A stretch of DNA of 64,000 nt from Radiobacillus kanasensis (GTDB lineage: Bacteria > Bacillota > Bacilli > Bacillales > Amphibacillaceae): NCBI RefSeq assembly GCF_021049245.1, contig NZ_CP088020.1:2176001-2240000 (forward strand). The letters run 5' to 3'. Positions 1-8,939 of this stretch are shown here, in pieces. The notes beneath the pieces are model-generated. The model was not told the origin of the DNA and did no database searches. It saw only the letters and a list, made by a program, of their open reading frames with translations. Made by a program: the position numbers and the translations under genes. Position 1 is the stretch's first letter. Every line of letters begins with the position of its first letter.

Positions 1-76
1 CATAAGCCTGCATAAGGATGCAATTTTGCTCAGACCAATGCGTTTGTAATGTTAAAATCATTTTTTGAATGTTCAT
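1..76 (-). CDS. glyQ: glycyl-tRNA synthetase alpha subunit, 5' end only
   Basis: Only the first 25 codons lie in the window; the gene continues past the left edge. The peptide begins MNIQKMILTLQTHW and contains CILMQAY, which matches the conserved N-terminus of GlyQ, the catalytic alpha subunit of the alpha2-beta2 glycyl-tRNA synthetase. A GGAGGTT ribosome site (81-87) precedes the ATG at 76. A T-box leader lies directly upstream, so expression should respond to uncharged tRNA-Gly. glyS is expected next, outside the window. Confidence 0.9.
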   Translation of the reverse strand, partial: MNIQKMILTLQTHWSEQNCILMQAY

Positions 77-114
77 ATTCAACCTCCATTTTTGATGTTG
101 GATTGGATAAAGAA

Positions 115-333
115 AATAAAAAACCGTCCCTATGTCTGAGTCAGACATAGGGACGGTTTCACCGCGGTTCCACCCTATTTGCATTTATTCTTACGGAATA
201 GAATGCCACTTTCCTTATATGCTCCAGAGCGCCTTCCTTACCTTGAATTTACCCAGCTCTCACCAAAACCCGGGCTCTCTTTGAAATTCTACGTATAAGT
301 ACTACTCTCTATCTTCACATCACTATCAAATTT
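115..333 (-). promoter_or_regulatory. T-box riboswitch of glyQ(S)
   Basis: The minus strand carries the conserved T-box sequence AGGGTGGAACCGCGGT (161-176), immediately followed by a long GC-rich terminator hairpin (121-159) and a T-run. Such leaders bind uncharged tRNA and switch between antiterminator and terminator. A GGC glycine triplet (minus strand, 231-233) lies about where a specifier codon would sit, but I did not fold stem I, so the specifier is tentative. The downstream gene is glyQ. Confidence 0.93.
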
Positions 334-339
334 GTTTTT

Positions 340-369
340 ACGATACTCCAAAAAGAAGGTAATTGTCAA
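340..369 (-). promoter_or_regulatory. sigma-A promoter of the glyQ T-box transcript
   Basis: The minus strand shows TTGACA (364-369), an 18-bp spacer and TATCGT (340-345). It lies just after the recO stop codon and just before the T-box leader, so glyQ appears to start its own transcript. Confidence 0.6.
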
Positions 370-379
370 CCTTCAACCA

Positions 380-1123
380 TTATTGTAACAGATCAAGTTG
401 TTTGAGAAATTTTCTAGACTTTAAGTAATAGCCGCCGTGTTGATCATAATATGCTTCCATAATCCGCTGAAGCAGCCGTTTATTTTCTTCTTTAATCGAA
501 ATGTTCCCTATTCTTGTTACATCTACTCTTGAAAGAAGTTGAATAATTTTCACCAACTTCGGCGGGATACCAATTGCATGTTCATCAAGGTGGGCGCATC
601 TTGAATCAAGAAAGCCCCCTTCTGAGACAGAAAACACATACGCATCACTCGTTTGACCACAATTCACACACTGATGAACAGTAGGGGCAAAGCCTGCTTT
701 TTGAAACATTTTAAACTCATAAATAATCGTTAATATTACGGGATCTTTACCTTCTCCAATTGCTAAGAGAATTTCCATCAGTTGTTGATATAAATATGTA
801 TCAGGTTGTTTTTGGTCTACCATTTTATCCGTTAGTTCAGCTAGATAAGAAGCGTATGCTGTTTTGATTATGTCCTCTCGAATTGGACGGAGAGAATGAA
901 TGACTTCTCCTTGTTGCATAGTCCCTAATCCAGAGCCAACTTGTATCAAAAATTCTCCATGAATAAAAGGCTGCGTAATAGCAGCCATTCTACTTTTGGG
1001 TTTCTTTGCTCCCCGAGCAATGACCCCAACTTTTCCTATATCCTTCGTAAATAAAGTCACAATTTTGTGTGTTTCCCCATAGTCTTGTGTTCGCAATATG
1101 AGCGCTTCACATTTATTAAACAC
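380..1123 (-). CDS. recO: DNA repair protein RecO
   Basis: RecO (247 aa) helps RecR load RecA onto SSB-coated DNA during RecF-pathway recombinational repair. The N-terminal OB-fold region reads CEALILRTQDYGETHKIVTL, typical of the family. The C-terminal half should bind zinc through four cysteines. C152, C155 and C176 are visible, but the usual third cysteine of the FxCxRC motif is replaced by Asp in FLDSRC, so the zinc site may be altered. The start is a GTG at 1123, the only one that preserves the conserved N-terminus. It follows yqzL by 23 nt in the era-yqzL-recO unit. Confidence 0.95.
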   Translation of the reverse strand: MFNKCEALILRTQDYGETHKIVTLFTKDIGKVGVIARGAKKPKSRMAAITQPFIHGEFLIQVGSGLGTMQQGEVIHSLRPIREDIIKTAYASYLAELTDKMVDQKQPDTYLYQQLMEILLAIGEGKDPVILTIIYEFKMFQKAGFAPTVHQCVNCGQTSDAYVFSVSEGGFLDSRCAHLDEHAIGIPPKLVKIIQLLSRVDVTRIGNISIKEENKRLLQRIMEAYYDQHGGYYLKSRKFLKQLDLLQ

Positions 1124-1146
1124 GCAGTTTCACCGTTCCCCTACCC

Positions 1147-1290
1147 TCATATATTTGGATCTAATTCAGCAATCTTTTCGGAAGCTTCGAAAAATGCATC
1201 TTCGTCATAGACAGTTTCTAATTCTTTCATAAGTAAATAGGTTTCAATGTTTCCTGTCTGACTAAAGACTTTCCATGAAAAGTCGATCAC
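1147..1290 (-). CDS. yqzL: YqzL family small protein
   Basis: A 47-residue reading frame starts at GTG 1290, preceded by an AAAGGTGG ribosome site, and ends at TGA 1147. The protein begins MIDFSWKVFSQTGNIETYLL and is acidic. It matches the short YqzL protein found between era and recO in Bacillus, both in position and in the recalled N-terminal motif. Its function is unknown. Confidence 0.85.
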   Translation of the reverse strand: MIDFSWKVFSQTGNIETYLLMKELETVYDEDAFFEASEKIAELDPNI

Positions 1291-1388
1291 AAGAAACCCC
1301 ACCTTTCTTTAAATTATGATGATCTGTCACTACTTATAGATTAACCTCTTCGATCAGGAACATGAGTTAAAATATTTACCATGTATGC

Positions 1389-2294
1389 TTAGTACTCATC
1401 TTTTCGGAAGCCATATTCATGTAAATGGGATGGCCTATTTCTCCAATCTTTTTCTACCTTAACCCAAAGCTCTAAAAAGATCTTTGTACCAAGTAATGCT
1501 TCAATATCTTTTCTAGCCATTTTCCCAATATCTTTTAACATGGATCCTTGTTTTCCTATTAAAATCCCTTTTTGTGACTTTCTTTCTGTTACAATCGTAG
1601 CTTGAATAAAGACACTACCAGAATTCGCTCGTTCTTCTATATTTTCGATGACAACTGCAACAGAATGTGGAATTTCTTCACGTGTTAATTGTAGCGCTTT
1701 CTCTCGAATGAGTTCACTAATGATAAATCTCTCCGGGTGATCGGTTACTTGGTCATCTGGATAGTATTTTGGACCTTCGGGCAAGTAGCTTTTTACGACC
1801 TGAAGAAGATGATCGACATTGTTGCCATCTAAAGCAGATATCGGAATAATTTCTTTAAAGCTATACTTGTCCTTATACTCATCGATGAGTGGAAGGAGCT
1901 GGTCAGGATGGACCTTATCAATCTTATTAATAATTAGAAAGACTGGATTATTTACTCGTTGGAGCAAGTCTAAGATGTATTGATCTCCTTTTCCATAGCC
2001 CTCTTCGGCATTAATCATAAACAACACAGCATCTACTTCATTTAGTGTGTTTTCTGCTACTTTTACCATGAAATCACCGAGCTTATGCTTCGGTTTATGG
2101 ATACCTGGTGTATCGATAAAGACTATTTGAGCTTCTTTTTCTGTATATACCCCTTGAATCGTATTCCGAGTTGTTTGGGGCTTATCACTCATAATGGCGA
2201 TTTTTTGACCGATGACATGGTTCATAAACGTGGACTTCCCTACGTTTGGTCTTCCTATTATGGTGATAAATCCTGATTTAAAGTTGTTCTCCAT
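1389..2294 (-). CDS. era: GTPase Era
   Basis: Era (301 aa) is an essential GTPase that binds the 3' end of 16S rRNA during 30S assembly. The G domain shows GRPNVGKST (G1), DTPG (G3) and NKID (G4). The C-terminal KH domain contains the GxxG loop in LIGKQGS. I chose ATG 2294, with GGAGG eight bases upstream, over an upstream in-frame ATG at 2318 that has no such site. Era, yqzL and recO run in one direction. In B. subtilis cdd normally precedes era, but it is absent here. Confidence 0.96.
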   Translation of the reverse strand: MENNFKSGFITIIGRPNVGKSTFMNHVIGQKIAIMSDKPQTTRNTIQGVYTEKEAQIVFIDTPGIHKPKHKLGDFMVKVAENTLNEVDAVLFMINAEEGYGKGDQYILDLLQRVNNPVFLIINKIDKVHPDQLLPLIDEYKDKYSFKEIIPISALDGNNVDHLLQVVKSYLPEGPKYYPDDQVTDHPERFIISELIREKALQLTREEIPHSVAVVIENIEERANSGSVFIQATIVTERKSQKGILIGKQGSMLKDIGKMARKDIEALLGTKIFLELWVKVEKDWRNRPSHLHEYGFRKDEY

Positions 2295-2669
2295 GCTGTA
2301 TATCCTCCATTGCATCATTCCGTGTTATTTTCTCTATTTTACTATAAAATGAGATTCCCTTTCACCTTTTCGACAAAACCTCTGTAAAAAAAGTGTAATA
2401 AAACACTATCATAAGTAATAATTCTCTTTCTTCTACATACAAATAGTATTTGCTGCTTTTAGTTTGTCACGATTGGACGTTTACCTATGCATAACAGCCC
2501 TTCGACAATTTTTCCATAAAAATATTTAGTTGGTAATTGTGAATAGTTTGGCGGCATATGTCCAATCGGCGTAATCCACTCCATGATCCCAAGCGGAATC
2601 TTTATACGTTCTTTCAAAAAAAGTTCATCCTATTACACTTTTTCGATAAGTCTACTTTACCTGATATTA
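2295..2669. other. intergenic gap where cdd is expected
   Basis: About 375 bp separate era from the dgkA terminator. In B. subtilis this interval holds cdd (cytidine deaminase). I find no reading frame with a cytidine-deaminase HAE or PCxxC motif on either strand. Apart from the weak promoter noted separately, I see nothing recognisable here. Confidence 0.6.
2443..2470 (-). promoter_or_regulatory. possible sigma-A promoter of era
   Basis: The minus strand has GTGACA (2465-2470), a 16-bp spacer and TACTAT (2443-2448). Era needs its own promoter because a terminator follows dgkA. The match is only moderate. Confidence 0.35.
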
Positions 2670-2706
2670 CAAAAAAAATCTGCTTGTCTAACTTCCAAGC
2701 AGATTT
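2670..2706 (-). terminator. terminator after dgkA
   Basis: An 11-bp stem (AAATCTGCTTG at 2676-2686 with CAAGCAGATTT at 2696-2706) is followed on the minus strand by eight T residues. It ends the yqfC-to-dgkA operon just after the dgkA stop. Confidence 0.9.
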
Positions 2707-2709
2707 CCT

Positions 2710-3093
2710 TTACCATATAAAATTAATTATTTTAGGGATGAAAATAAATCCACCGACAATAGCTGCCATGATGGCACTCATCAATACGGCACCAGCTGCA
2801 ATATCTTTTATTTCTCCTATTCTCGGGTCCATGTCCGAGGATTGATAATCCATTATTTTTTCAATCGCAGTATTAAACATTTCTAAACTTAAGACAAGTG
2901 CGATGGTAATGCTTACAGCAATCCATTCGATCCTCTCTATGCGAAATAGGATTCCCAGAAGAATCACACTAATCCCGAGAAAGATATGCACTTTAAAATT
3001 TCGTTCTGTACGAAAAACAGTTCGAATTCCGTTCCACGCAAACACAAACCCTCTCCAAAATGGATGCCTATTCCCGCGAAAGCCCGAATGCAT
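2710..3093 (-). CDS. dgkA: undecaprenol/diacylglycerol kinase (DgkA family)
   Basis: A small integral-membrane lipid kinase (127 aa). In Gram-positives this family phosphorylates undecaprenol for the cell-wall carrier pool. The family signature is visible as [14 protein letters not shown] in the middle of the protein, flanked by three hydrophobic segments. The ATG at 3093 has a GAGGA site nine bases upstream. A longer frame to 3141 exists but lacks a ribosome site. The chosen start overlaps the end of ybeY by 26 nt, suggesting translational coupling. Confidence 0.92.
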   Translation of the reverse strand: MHSGFRGNRHPFWRGFVFAWNGIRTVFRTERNFKVHIFLGISVILLGILFRIERIEWIAVSITIALVLSLEMFNTAIEKIMDYQSSDMDPRIGEIKDIAAGAVLMSAIMAAIVGGFIFIPKIINFIW

Positions 3094-3535
3094 GAAGAAT
3101 TTCCTCTTGTCTTCCAAACATCTTTTTTTCATCATCCTCATTCATATGGTCATAGCCTAGTAAATGAAGAAATCCGTGAACCGCAAGAAAGCCTAATTCT
3201 CTCTCAAAGGAATGGTTGTATTCCGTTGCTTGTTCCTCCGCTTTATCTACAGAAATAATGATATCTCCTAATAACAGTGGAACATCATCTCCCACAATTT
3301 CTGGTTCATCCTCCATACTTTCTTGCATCGCAAAAGAAATAACATCCGTAGGCTTATCTATATTTCGATATTCTCTGTTAATCGTTTGAATCTCATCATT
3401 ATCAACAAAGCTAACCGATAACTCTGCCTCATCAGAAACCTGTTCCAATTCCGCTGCTTGTTCTAGTAGCTTTTCGACCAGATCGAAGTGTTCCGGTTTG
3501 ACTTGGTCAGTTGCATCTTGAAAATCAATCTGCAT
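3068..3535 (-). CDS. ybeY: endoribonuclease YbeY
   Basis: YbeY (155 aa) is a zinc-dependent endoribonuclease involved in 16S rRNA 3' maturation and ribosome quality control. The metal-binding motif [11 protein letters not shown] sits near residue 130, and the upstream [15 protein letters not shown] block is typical. It follows pgpH without a gap (3535/3536) and overlaps dgkA. With phoH and era nearby, it belongs to the conserved ribosome-maturation block of Bacillaceae. Confidence 0.96.
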   Translation of the reverse strand: MQIDFQDATDQVKPEHFDLVEKLLEQAAELEQVSDEAELSVSFVDNDEIQTINREYRNIDKPTDVISFAMQESMEDEPEIVGDDVPLLLGDIIISVDKAEEQATEYNHSFERELGFLAVHGFLHLLGYDHMNEDDEKKMFGRQEEILHAFGLSRE

Positions 3536-5671
3536 TTAGTTCGCCTCCTTTATATTCTCTTGTTTCGTAGGGTATTGAATGCGCGAATGAAAAATACCTG
3601 CTAGTGTTTCGCATATCGTCTTTTGAATCACGTGAAGCTCATTAATCGTAATGGGACATTCATTTAACTGTCCATCATTTAAACGATCTTGAATGATAGA
3701 ATAGACAATTTCTTCTATTTTCTTCATTGTAGGCTCTTGCAAGGAGCGAACAGCAGCTTCCACCGAGTCACATATACAGATTACGGCAGCTTCCTTCGTT
3801 TGTGGCTTTGGACCAGCATAACGGTAATTTGATTCCTCGATATCTTTATATTTATCTTTCGCTTTATAATAGAAATACTTTAATAAAGTCGTTCCATGAT
3901 GTTGTTCCGCAATATCAATAATCTCTTTTGGCAATTTGTGTTTTTTTAGTAGCATAGCCCCATCATATGGATGACGGATAATAATTTCCGCACTTTGGAT
4001 CGGTTCTAATAGGTCGTGAGGATTTTGAATCCCCATTTGGTTCTCAATAAAGTAATGGGGTCTTTCCGTTTTACCTAGATCATGATAATACGCAGCTACC
4101 CTTGCTAGTAACCCATTAGCTCCTATCGCTTCACATGCTGTTTCACTTAAATTAGCAACCATTACACTATGATGATAGGTACCCGGTGCCTCCGTTAAAA
4201 TTTTTCTTAACAATGGATGATTCGGATTAGCCAACGTTAACAACTTAGACTCCGACAAGATTCCTAACCCCGCTTCGAAATAAGGAATCATTCCCATTGT
4301 TAAGATGACCGATAAAAAGGCAGAAGCAACCCCAAATCCACTTTGAATCAAAATTTCTGGTATCGTGTAGCTTTCAAACGAAAGAAAAAGAAACATTAAA
4401 ATAACAATTTCATTCACGACGGTAATCCCAATCGCAGCTTTCAAGATAGCGGTCTTATCTTGTAGATTTCGAATCAAAATACTTCCAACCACTTGGGAAA
4501 AGAAAATATAAATACCCGCCTCCATGTTAAAAGCACCAGGAATCTCGCCATTAAAAATAAGACTTCCCATTAAGGCGAATAAACTAGATAAAACAATTGC
4601 GACCCTTTCATTTAACAACACTTTAATCAGCATGGCACCCGTCGCCGCTGGTACTAATAAGAAAAACTGATACATCGACGTATTATAAATGCTTACGACT
4701 TTCATCACAGTCACCATAAAGACAGCTATGATGACAACCGCTAAAATTCTACCAGGATTTAGATTATCCTTTTTAGAATACGTATGAAGCTCGTAGCTTA
4801 TGGTTGCACAAATTAAAGTGATTAATAATAGAAGACCGATTATAGGGAAAACATTTCGTTCATTATTTAATAAACCTACTAAGCTTAGTTTTTCATAAAT
4901 CTCATTTGTAATCGTTTGTCCCTCACGAACGATGACTTCACCCGCACGAATCATTACAGGTTCAACATTACTAGCAGCTTGCTTTTGTGCTTCCATCGTA
5001 GTTTCTACATCAAAGAAGGAATTTTCTACGACTGCAAACTTACTGATGTCGTAAAGTGCATTTTTTAAACCAGGTTTTAAACTCGAGTAACGTAAGCTTT
5101 GGTTTATGTTATCGACAGCATTCTCTAGGTTTTCTGTTCGGACCCCTGCATTTAACACATCATATAAGGAAGTCGTTAATAGCTCTTTCGCTAGAGAACG
5201 TTCATTCTCTGAGGCACCAAGCAACGCGACAATAGATTCCTTATCTACCGCCTCCGATAATTCAGGACTCAATATTTGGGAAATGTATTGTGCTTTTTCT
5301 GGGACTGTTTTCGGAATTTCTTCTTTTGATTCAGGATCTGTTGCTTCTAACGTCTGAATCGCATCGAACAATTCATGTACATATTGGATTCGTTCTTGCG
5401 TAATTTCGCTAGAAATATCATAACGATCTTCAACTGCTTGTACCGCTTCTCTCGTTCGTCGTTCTGTCTCTTGAACATTTTCTATGGTTATAGGAGATCG
5501 GATTGCTTCCTTTGCAGTCGAAAAACGCTCCATATCGTAAGTCTCTGTAAATACATTGGACAAAGTCATTAACAAGCAAAAGACTCCTAACAATAAAATA
5601 GGAAGCCCGATACTAAACATATTTCTTTGCTTATTTAAGTAAGATAATATGGCTTGAATCTTTTTTTGCAT
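3536..5671 (-). CDS. pgpH: c-di-AMP phosphodiesterase PgpH (7TMR-HD family)
   Basis: A 711-aa membrane protein. It has an N-terminal transmembrane helix, an extracellular 7TMR-HDED domain, a bundle of seven transmembrane helices in the middle, and a cytoplasmic HD domain. The HD residues are in HHSVMVANL and AAYYHDLGKTERPH. Members degrade c-di-AMP, which controls potassium and osmotic homeostasis. It is the orthologue of B. subtilis YqfF by position. ATG 5671 is chosen because GGTGGAG lies five bases upstream; ATG 5674 and 5695 are alternatives. Confidence 0.93.
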   Translation of the reverse strand: MQKKIQAILSYLNKQRNMFSIGLPILLLGVFCLLMTLSNVFTETYDMERFSTAKEAIRSPITIENVQETERRTREAVQAVEDRYDISSEITQERIQYVHELFDAIQTLEATDPESKEEIPKTVPEKAQYISQILSPELSEAVDKESIVALLGASENERSLAKELLTTSLYDVLNAGVRTENLENAVDNINQSLRYSSLKPGLKNALYDISKFAVVENSFFDVETTMEAQKQAASNVEPVMIRAGEVIVREGQTITNEIYEKLSLVGLLNNERNVFPIIGLLLLITLICATISYELHTYSKKDNLNPGRILAVVIIAVFMVTVMKVVSIYNTSMYQFFLLVPAATGAMLIKVLLNERVAIVLSSLFALMGSLIFNGEIPGAFNMEAGIYIFFSQVVGSILIRNLQDKTAILKAAIGITVVNEIVILMFLFLSFESYTIPEILIQSGFGVASAFLSVILTMGMIPYFEAGLGILSESKLLTLANPNHPLLRKILTEAPGTYHHSVMVANLSETACEAIGANGLLARVAAYYHDLGKTERPHYFIENQMGIQNPHDLLEPIQSAEIIIRHPYDGAMLLKKHKLPKEIIDIAEQHHGTTLLKYFYYKAKDKYKDIEESNYRYAGPKPQTKEAAVICICDSVEAAVRSLQEPTMKKIEEIVYSIIQDRLNDGQLNECPITINELHVIQKTICETLAGIFHSRIQYPTKQENIKEAN

Positions 5672-5731
5672 CATGACTCCACCCCATTTTTTCATCTTCT
5701 TATACAGAAATAAGACCCGCTTACTGGGGTC

Positions 5732-6700
5732 TTAAGACTTGTCTGTTTCCTGCTCGTAAGCATCGATAATCTTTTGTACTAATGGGTGACGAACGACATC
5801 TGATTGCTTCAGATAAATTAAGGAAATACCCTTAATATCGTGAAGGCGTGATTCCACCGATTTCAAACCGGACACCACACCCTTTGGTAAGTCAACTTGG
5901 GTAATATCACCGGTGATGACCATTTTAGAACCAAAGCCTAATCTTGTTAAAAACATTTTCATTTGAGCAGGCGTTGTATTCTGCGCTTCATCTAATATGA
6001 CAAAAGCGTCGTCCAACGTACGTCCGCGCATATAGGCCAATGGAGCAATTTCGATGGTTCCACGCTCAATAAGACGAAGTGTGTGTTCTGTTCCTAATAC
6101 ATCATGTAGCGCGTCATAAAGTGGACGAAGGTATGGATCCACCTTCTCTTTCAAATCCCCTGGTAAGAATCCCAGGCTTTCTCCAGCTTCCACAGCAGGT
6201 CTTGTTAAAATGATTCGCTTCACACTTCCACTTTTCAAAGCGTTAACCGCCATGACAACGGCTAAATACGTTTTTCCAGTACCCGCTGGACCAATTCCAA
6301 ACACTAAATCATTTGCTTTAATAGCGGAAACGTAGGTTCGTTGTCCTAATGTTTTGACGCGAATCGATTTGCCTTTTGCGTTCTTTGTAATTTCATCTTC
6401 AAATAACGTTTCAAACTGTTTTATTTTTCCTTTTCGTGCTAAATCAAGCGCATAAACTACATCTCGTTCTCCCACGGGTAAACCTTTTCGGATAATGCCT
6501 AATAATGCTAGAAGCACTTCTTCAACTAACTTCACATTCTCATCCGTTCCAGAGACGCTAACAGCTTCCCCTCTGGTTACAATAGAGACGCTAACTTGCT
6601 CTTCCATCATTTTTAAGTGTCTATCTTCTGTTCCGAATAAAGCAAGAGCTTCGTTCGGTTCATCTAATTGTAAATCAATCGTTTTTAAATCTTCAGGCAT
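5732..6700 (-). CDS. phoH: PhoH family ATPase
   Basis: A 322-aa PhoH-type P-loop protein. The Walker A motif GIGPAGTGKT and Walker B FVILDEAQN are present, together with the RTLDDAF segment typical of PhoH. The family is implicated in RNA metabolism and is almost always next to ybeY, as here. The ATG at 6700 has AAGGAG seven bases upstream, which rejects a TTG two codons earlier. It starts two bases after the yqfD stop codon. Confidence 0.95.
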   Translation of the reverse strand: MPEDLKTIDLQLDEPNEALALFGTEDRHLKMMEEQVSVSIVTRGEAVSVSGTDENVKLVEEVLLALLGIIRKGLPVGERDVVYALDLARKGKIKQFETLFEDEITKNAKGKSIRVKTLGQRTYVSAIKANDLVFGIGPAGTGKTYLAVVMAVNALKSGSVKRIILTRPAVEAGESLGFLPGDLKEKVDPYLRPLYDALHDVLGTEHTLRLIERGTIEIAPLAYMRGRTLDDAFVILDEAQNTTPAQMKMFLTRLGFGSKMVITGDITQVDLPKGVVSGLKSVESRLHDIKGISLIYLKQSDVVRHPLVQKIIDAYEQETDKS

Positions 6701-6702
6701 AA

Positions 6703-7926
6703 TCAATCTCCTTGAGATATTGGTTGGTTTTTTACTATATTTTCGTGAACCGTAAAATAAAGGATTAATTTAACTTTACCACTCTCATAAGTTTCGTGCA
6801 AAACTTTTTCCGAAACTATCTCTGCATCTTTTTCTAGCTTACTTTTTAACTCTTTCCGCGCTTGAGCTAAACCCGCCTCTTTGGCTTCTTTCTTCGATCT
6901 TTTTACTTGTTCCTCTTTCGCTTCCTGCACGTTTACCTGCTTAAAGCTTATCGGAAGCTCCCATTTTAGGAAATGGAAGGACTTCTCCACCGTTTCCGTT
7001 TGTTTATTTTTATAATCTGGATTTCCAAAGCCCCAAACCGGTAAAGAGAAACCTGCGAAGTTAAGATAATACTTCTTTTTATTATGACCAGTTAGTACTT
7101 CATAATTCGCTTCGAGAGGAATAGAAACCGAAGTTTGATACCATGTTTCCGCAATGATTTCACCTTCGGAAGAAACAAGATCAGGCTTTTGTTCTTCTTT
7201 TTTATCTTCTTCGCCCTCCTTTTCCTCTTGAATATTGATATTACCAGAAACTAACAATTCCCCTTTTTGGACAAAATCATTGACTTCGACCATCGGTTTT
7301 CCTTTGGAAACAAACATGTCAATGATTACGCCTTTCTTCTGGGCAATTAGATTACGTGGGCCAGGTTCTTCCTTCTCTTCTACTAACGTCTTTTCGACCC
7401 CTTCTAAGTAGAAGGTTGTCCCTTTTTCCTTCACACCAACCCACAAGAGCTCCGGAATGTCATCCAGAAGCTTTTGTTGAATGGAGCTAGGAGAACCTAG
7501 ACGAAATTTTAACGTACCAGGCTCTACCCCATACTCGTCCAACTGTGTCATTATTTTCTTTTCCAATTCCGGGTGTACACCACTCACTCTTACATCCCAA
7601 ACCATATTGGATAAGAAACCAATAAATAATATACTTAACACTAGACCGACCACGAGTGGTTTTTTATGTAGAATACGTTGGGATAAGAAAGGAATTCCTT
7701 TTTTGTGAAGAAAGGATACTTTATAAACCGTTTTTCTGCGGAACTTTTTAACCCTAGCAACATCCTTTAAGTGGATGTTGCCTAAACAAACTTTGTTTGA
7801 AATTTTTTTTACGTTCCATACCGGAACATTTTCTTTCGCACATAAGGCAAAGAACAGCTCTGGTCGAGATCCTGTTATTTTCATGGTTACATACCCTGTA
7901 AAATAACTGCCTTGCGTCATCTTCAA
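6703..7926 (-). CDS. yqfD: sporulation protein YqfD
   Basis: YqfD (407 aa) is a mother-cell sporulation protein of the sigma-E regulon; its mechanism is not well defined. A single hydrophobic segment near residues 90-108 separates a basic N-terminal part from a large, probably extracytoplasmic domain. The start is probably TTG 7926, which lies seven bases after AGGAGG; the next in-frame ATG (7920) would be too far from that site. It is co-transcribed with yqfC. Confidence 0.9.
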   Translation of the reverse strand: MKMTQGSYFTGYVTMKITGSRPELFFALCAKENVPVWNVKKISNKVCLGNIHLKDVARVKKFRRKTVYKVSFLHKKGIPFLSQRILHKKPLVVGLVLSILFIGFLSNMVWDVRVSGVHPELEKKIMTQLDEYGVEPGTLKFRLGSPSSIQQKLLDDIPELLWVGVKEKGTTFYLEGVEKTLVEEKEEPGPRNLIAQKKGVIIDMFVSKGKPMVEVNDFVQKGELLVSGNINIQEEKEGEEDKKEEQKPDLVSSEGEIIAETWYQTSVSIPLEANYEVLTGHNKKKYYLNFAGFSLPVWGFGNPDYKNKQTETVEKSFHFLKWELPISFKQVNVQEAKEEQVKRSKKEAKEAGLAQARKELKSKLEKDAEIVSEKVLHETYESGKVKLILYFTVHENIVKNQPISQGD

Positions 7927-7954
7927 TGGTTTACCTCCTCAAGCGGTGTTTCTT

Positions 7955-8236
7955 TTATTTTTCAATAAACTTGAATTCCTTGATTTTTCCTTCTAGCAAT
8001 ATTTCTTCTGGCAACATCATTTTAAGAACAAATTGACTACCTGTTATTTTTAAATAACCGTATTCCATTCTCAAACGAAGCTCGTTATCTGAAAATAGAA
8101 CAAGGCCACGATGATTTTCGATATATGCGTGTAGCTGTCCAATGGTCGTAATTCTCGGTAGCTCGAGGATCACATCTGAAGGTAAATCAAGATGATTCGT
8201 GAGCCAATTACCAATTCGCTGTCTCCACGGTTTCAT
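7955..8236 (-). CDS. yqfC: sporulation protein YqfC
   Basis: A 93-aa protein, the same length as B. subtilis YqfC. It contains LPRITTIGQLHAYIENHRG and ends near LPEEILLEGKI, both family hallmarks. ATG 8236 has GGGGG eight bases upstream. The in-frame ATG at 8257 would lie upstream of the likely transcription start and is rejected. It heads the yqfC-yqfD-phoH-pgpH-ybeY-dgkA unit behind a sigma-E-like promoter. Confidence 0.92.
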   Translation of the reverse strand: MKPWRQRIGNWLTNHLDLPSDVILELPRITTIGQLHAYIENHRGLVLFSDNELRLRMEYGYLKITGSQFVLKMMLPEEILLEGKIKEFKFIEK

Positions 8237-8260
8237 GGACGATGCCCCCTCTCTCATCTA

Positions 8261-8289
8261 AATGTATGAAAAATAGAAGGAAATAAGAA
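8261..8289 (-). promoter_or_regulatory. sigma-E type promoter of yqfCD
   Basis: The minus strand shows CATACATT (8261-8268), which fits the sigma-E -10 consensus, 13 bp downstream of TTCTTATT (8282-8289), a looser -35 match. Transcription would start near 8254, just before the yqfC ribosome site. This agrees with the known sigma-E control of yqfCD in B. subtilis. The housekeeping genes further down (phoH to dgkA) probably also use other promoters that I did not find. Confidence 0.65.
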
Positions 8290-8417
8290 CCGGAAATACG
8301 CTTTTGAAGGTACAGTTATCTCAACGCTTGCGTAATATTTTTATTAAAAAAACTTATGATTCCTTTTGACTTTTTGTAAGTGTGTAGTTTTTCTTATATT
8401 GGCAAAATCTTACCATA

Positions 8418-8456
8418 CAAAAAAAGAAGACATACCTCTAAAAGTGTATGTCTTCT
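8418..8456 (-). terminator. terminator after yqfB
   Basis: An 11-bp stem (AGAAGACATAC at 8425-8435 with GTATGTCTTCT at 8446-8456) is followed by TTTTTGT on the minus strand. It separates the nfeD-floA-yqfB operon from yqfC. Confidence 0.9.
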
Positions 8457-8475
8457 TCGATCTATACGTTCCTCT

Positions 8476-8904
8476 TTAACGTCTGTTTCTATGAAATTGA
8501 GATTGGTAAGGTTTTAAAGCTCTCGGTGGACCAAGCACCTCGGTCATGACAATGTTTTTAGCCAAAGCCTTTCCCTTTAGTTCCTCTGATAAAAAGGATG
8601 TAGCTTGGCGATCGATTTTCTTCGTCTTTCGATTCCGTATGGAAGAAATTCTTTCATTCCGATGCGTGTTCAAGGAGGAAGAAGATTTATGCTTCATCTC
8701 TTCATATTGTTGCTGAAGAGTATGAGCTCCTTCCAACTCAGCGGTTTCCATGTGCGGTTTCGACTCTTGTTGCATTGGACCTGATGGAGTCGAAGTAGGC
8801 TTTGGATTTGGTATTTTTCCTGTATCTTTATCCTTTTGGAACATTCCAAAGATCCCACCGGCAATAGCAATAACCGCAAATAAAATTCCTATTATGTCAT
8901 CCAT
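8476..8904 (-). CDS. yqfB: YqfB-like protein of the nfeD-floA operon
   Basis: A 142-aa protein with one N-terminal transmembrane helix (about residues 4-22) followed by a polar, low-complexity Pro/Ser/Lys region and a conserved-looking C-terminal block containing KALAKNIVMTEVLGPPRALKPY. The assignment to YqfB rests on its place after floA, as in B. subtilis; the sequence itself I recognise only weakly. It likely works with floA and nfeD in membrane-stress defence. Confidence 0.7.
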   Translation of the reverse strand: MDDIIGILFAVIAIAGGIFGMFQKDKDTGKIPNPKPTSTPSGPMQQESKPHMETAELEGAHTLQQQYEEMKHKSSSSLNTHRNERISSIRNRKTKKIDRQATSFLSEELKGKALAKNIVMTEVLGPPRALKPYQSQFHRNRR

Positions 8905-8939
8905 GTTTCGTTATCCCTCCTTATAGGAGTTAACTGTTT

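Noticed and set aside
2558..2845. Plus-strand 95-codon frame across the dgkA 3' end
   Set aside because: It runs antisense through dgkA and its terminator, and shows no start signal.
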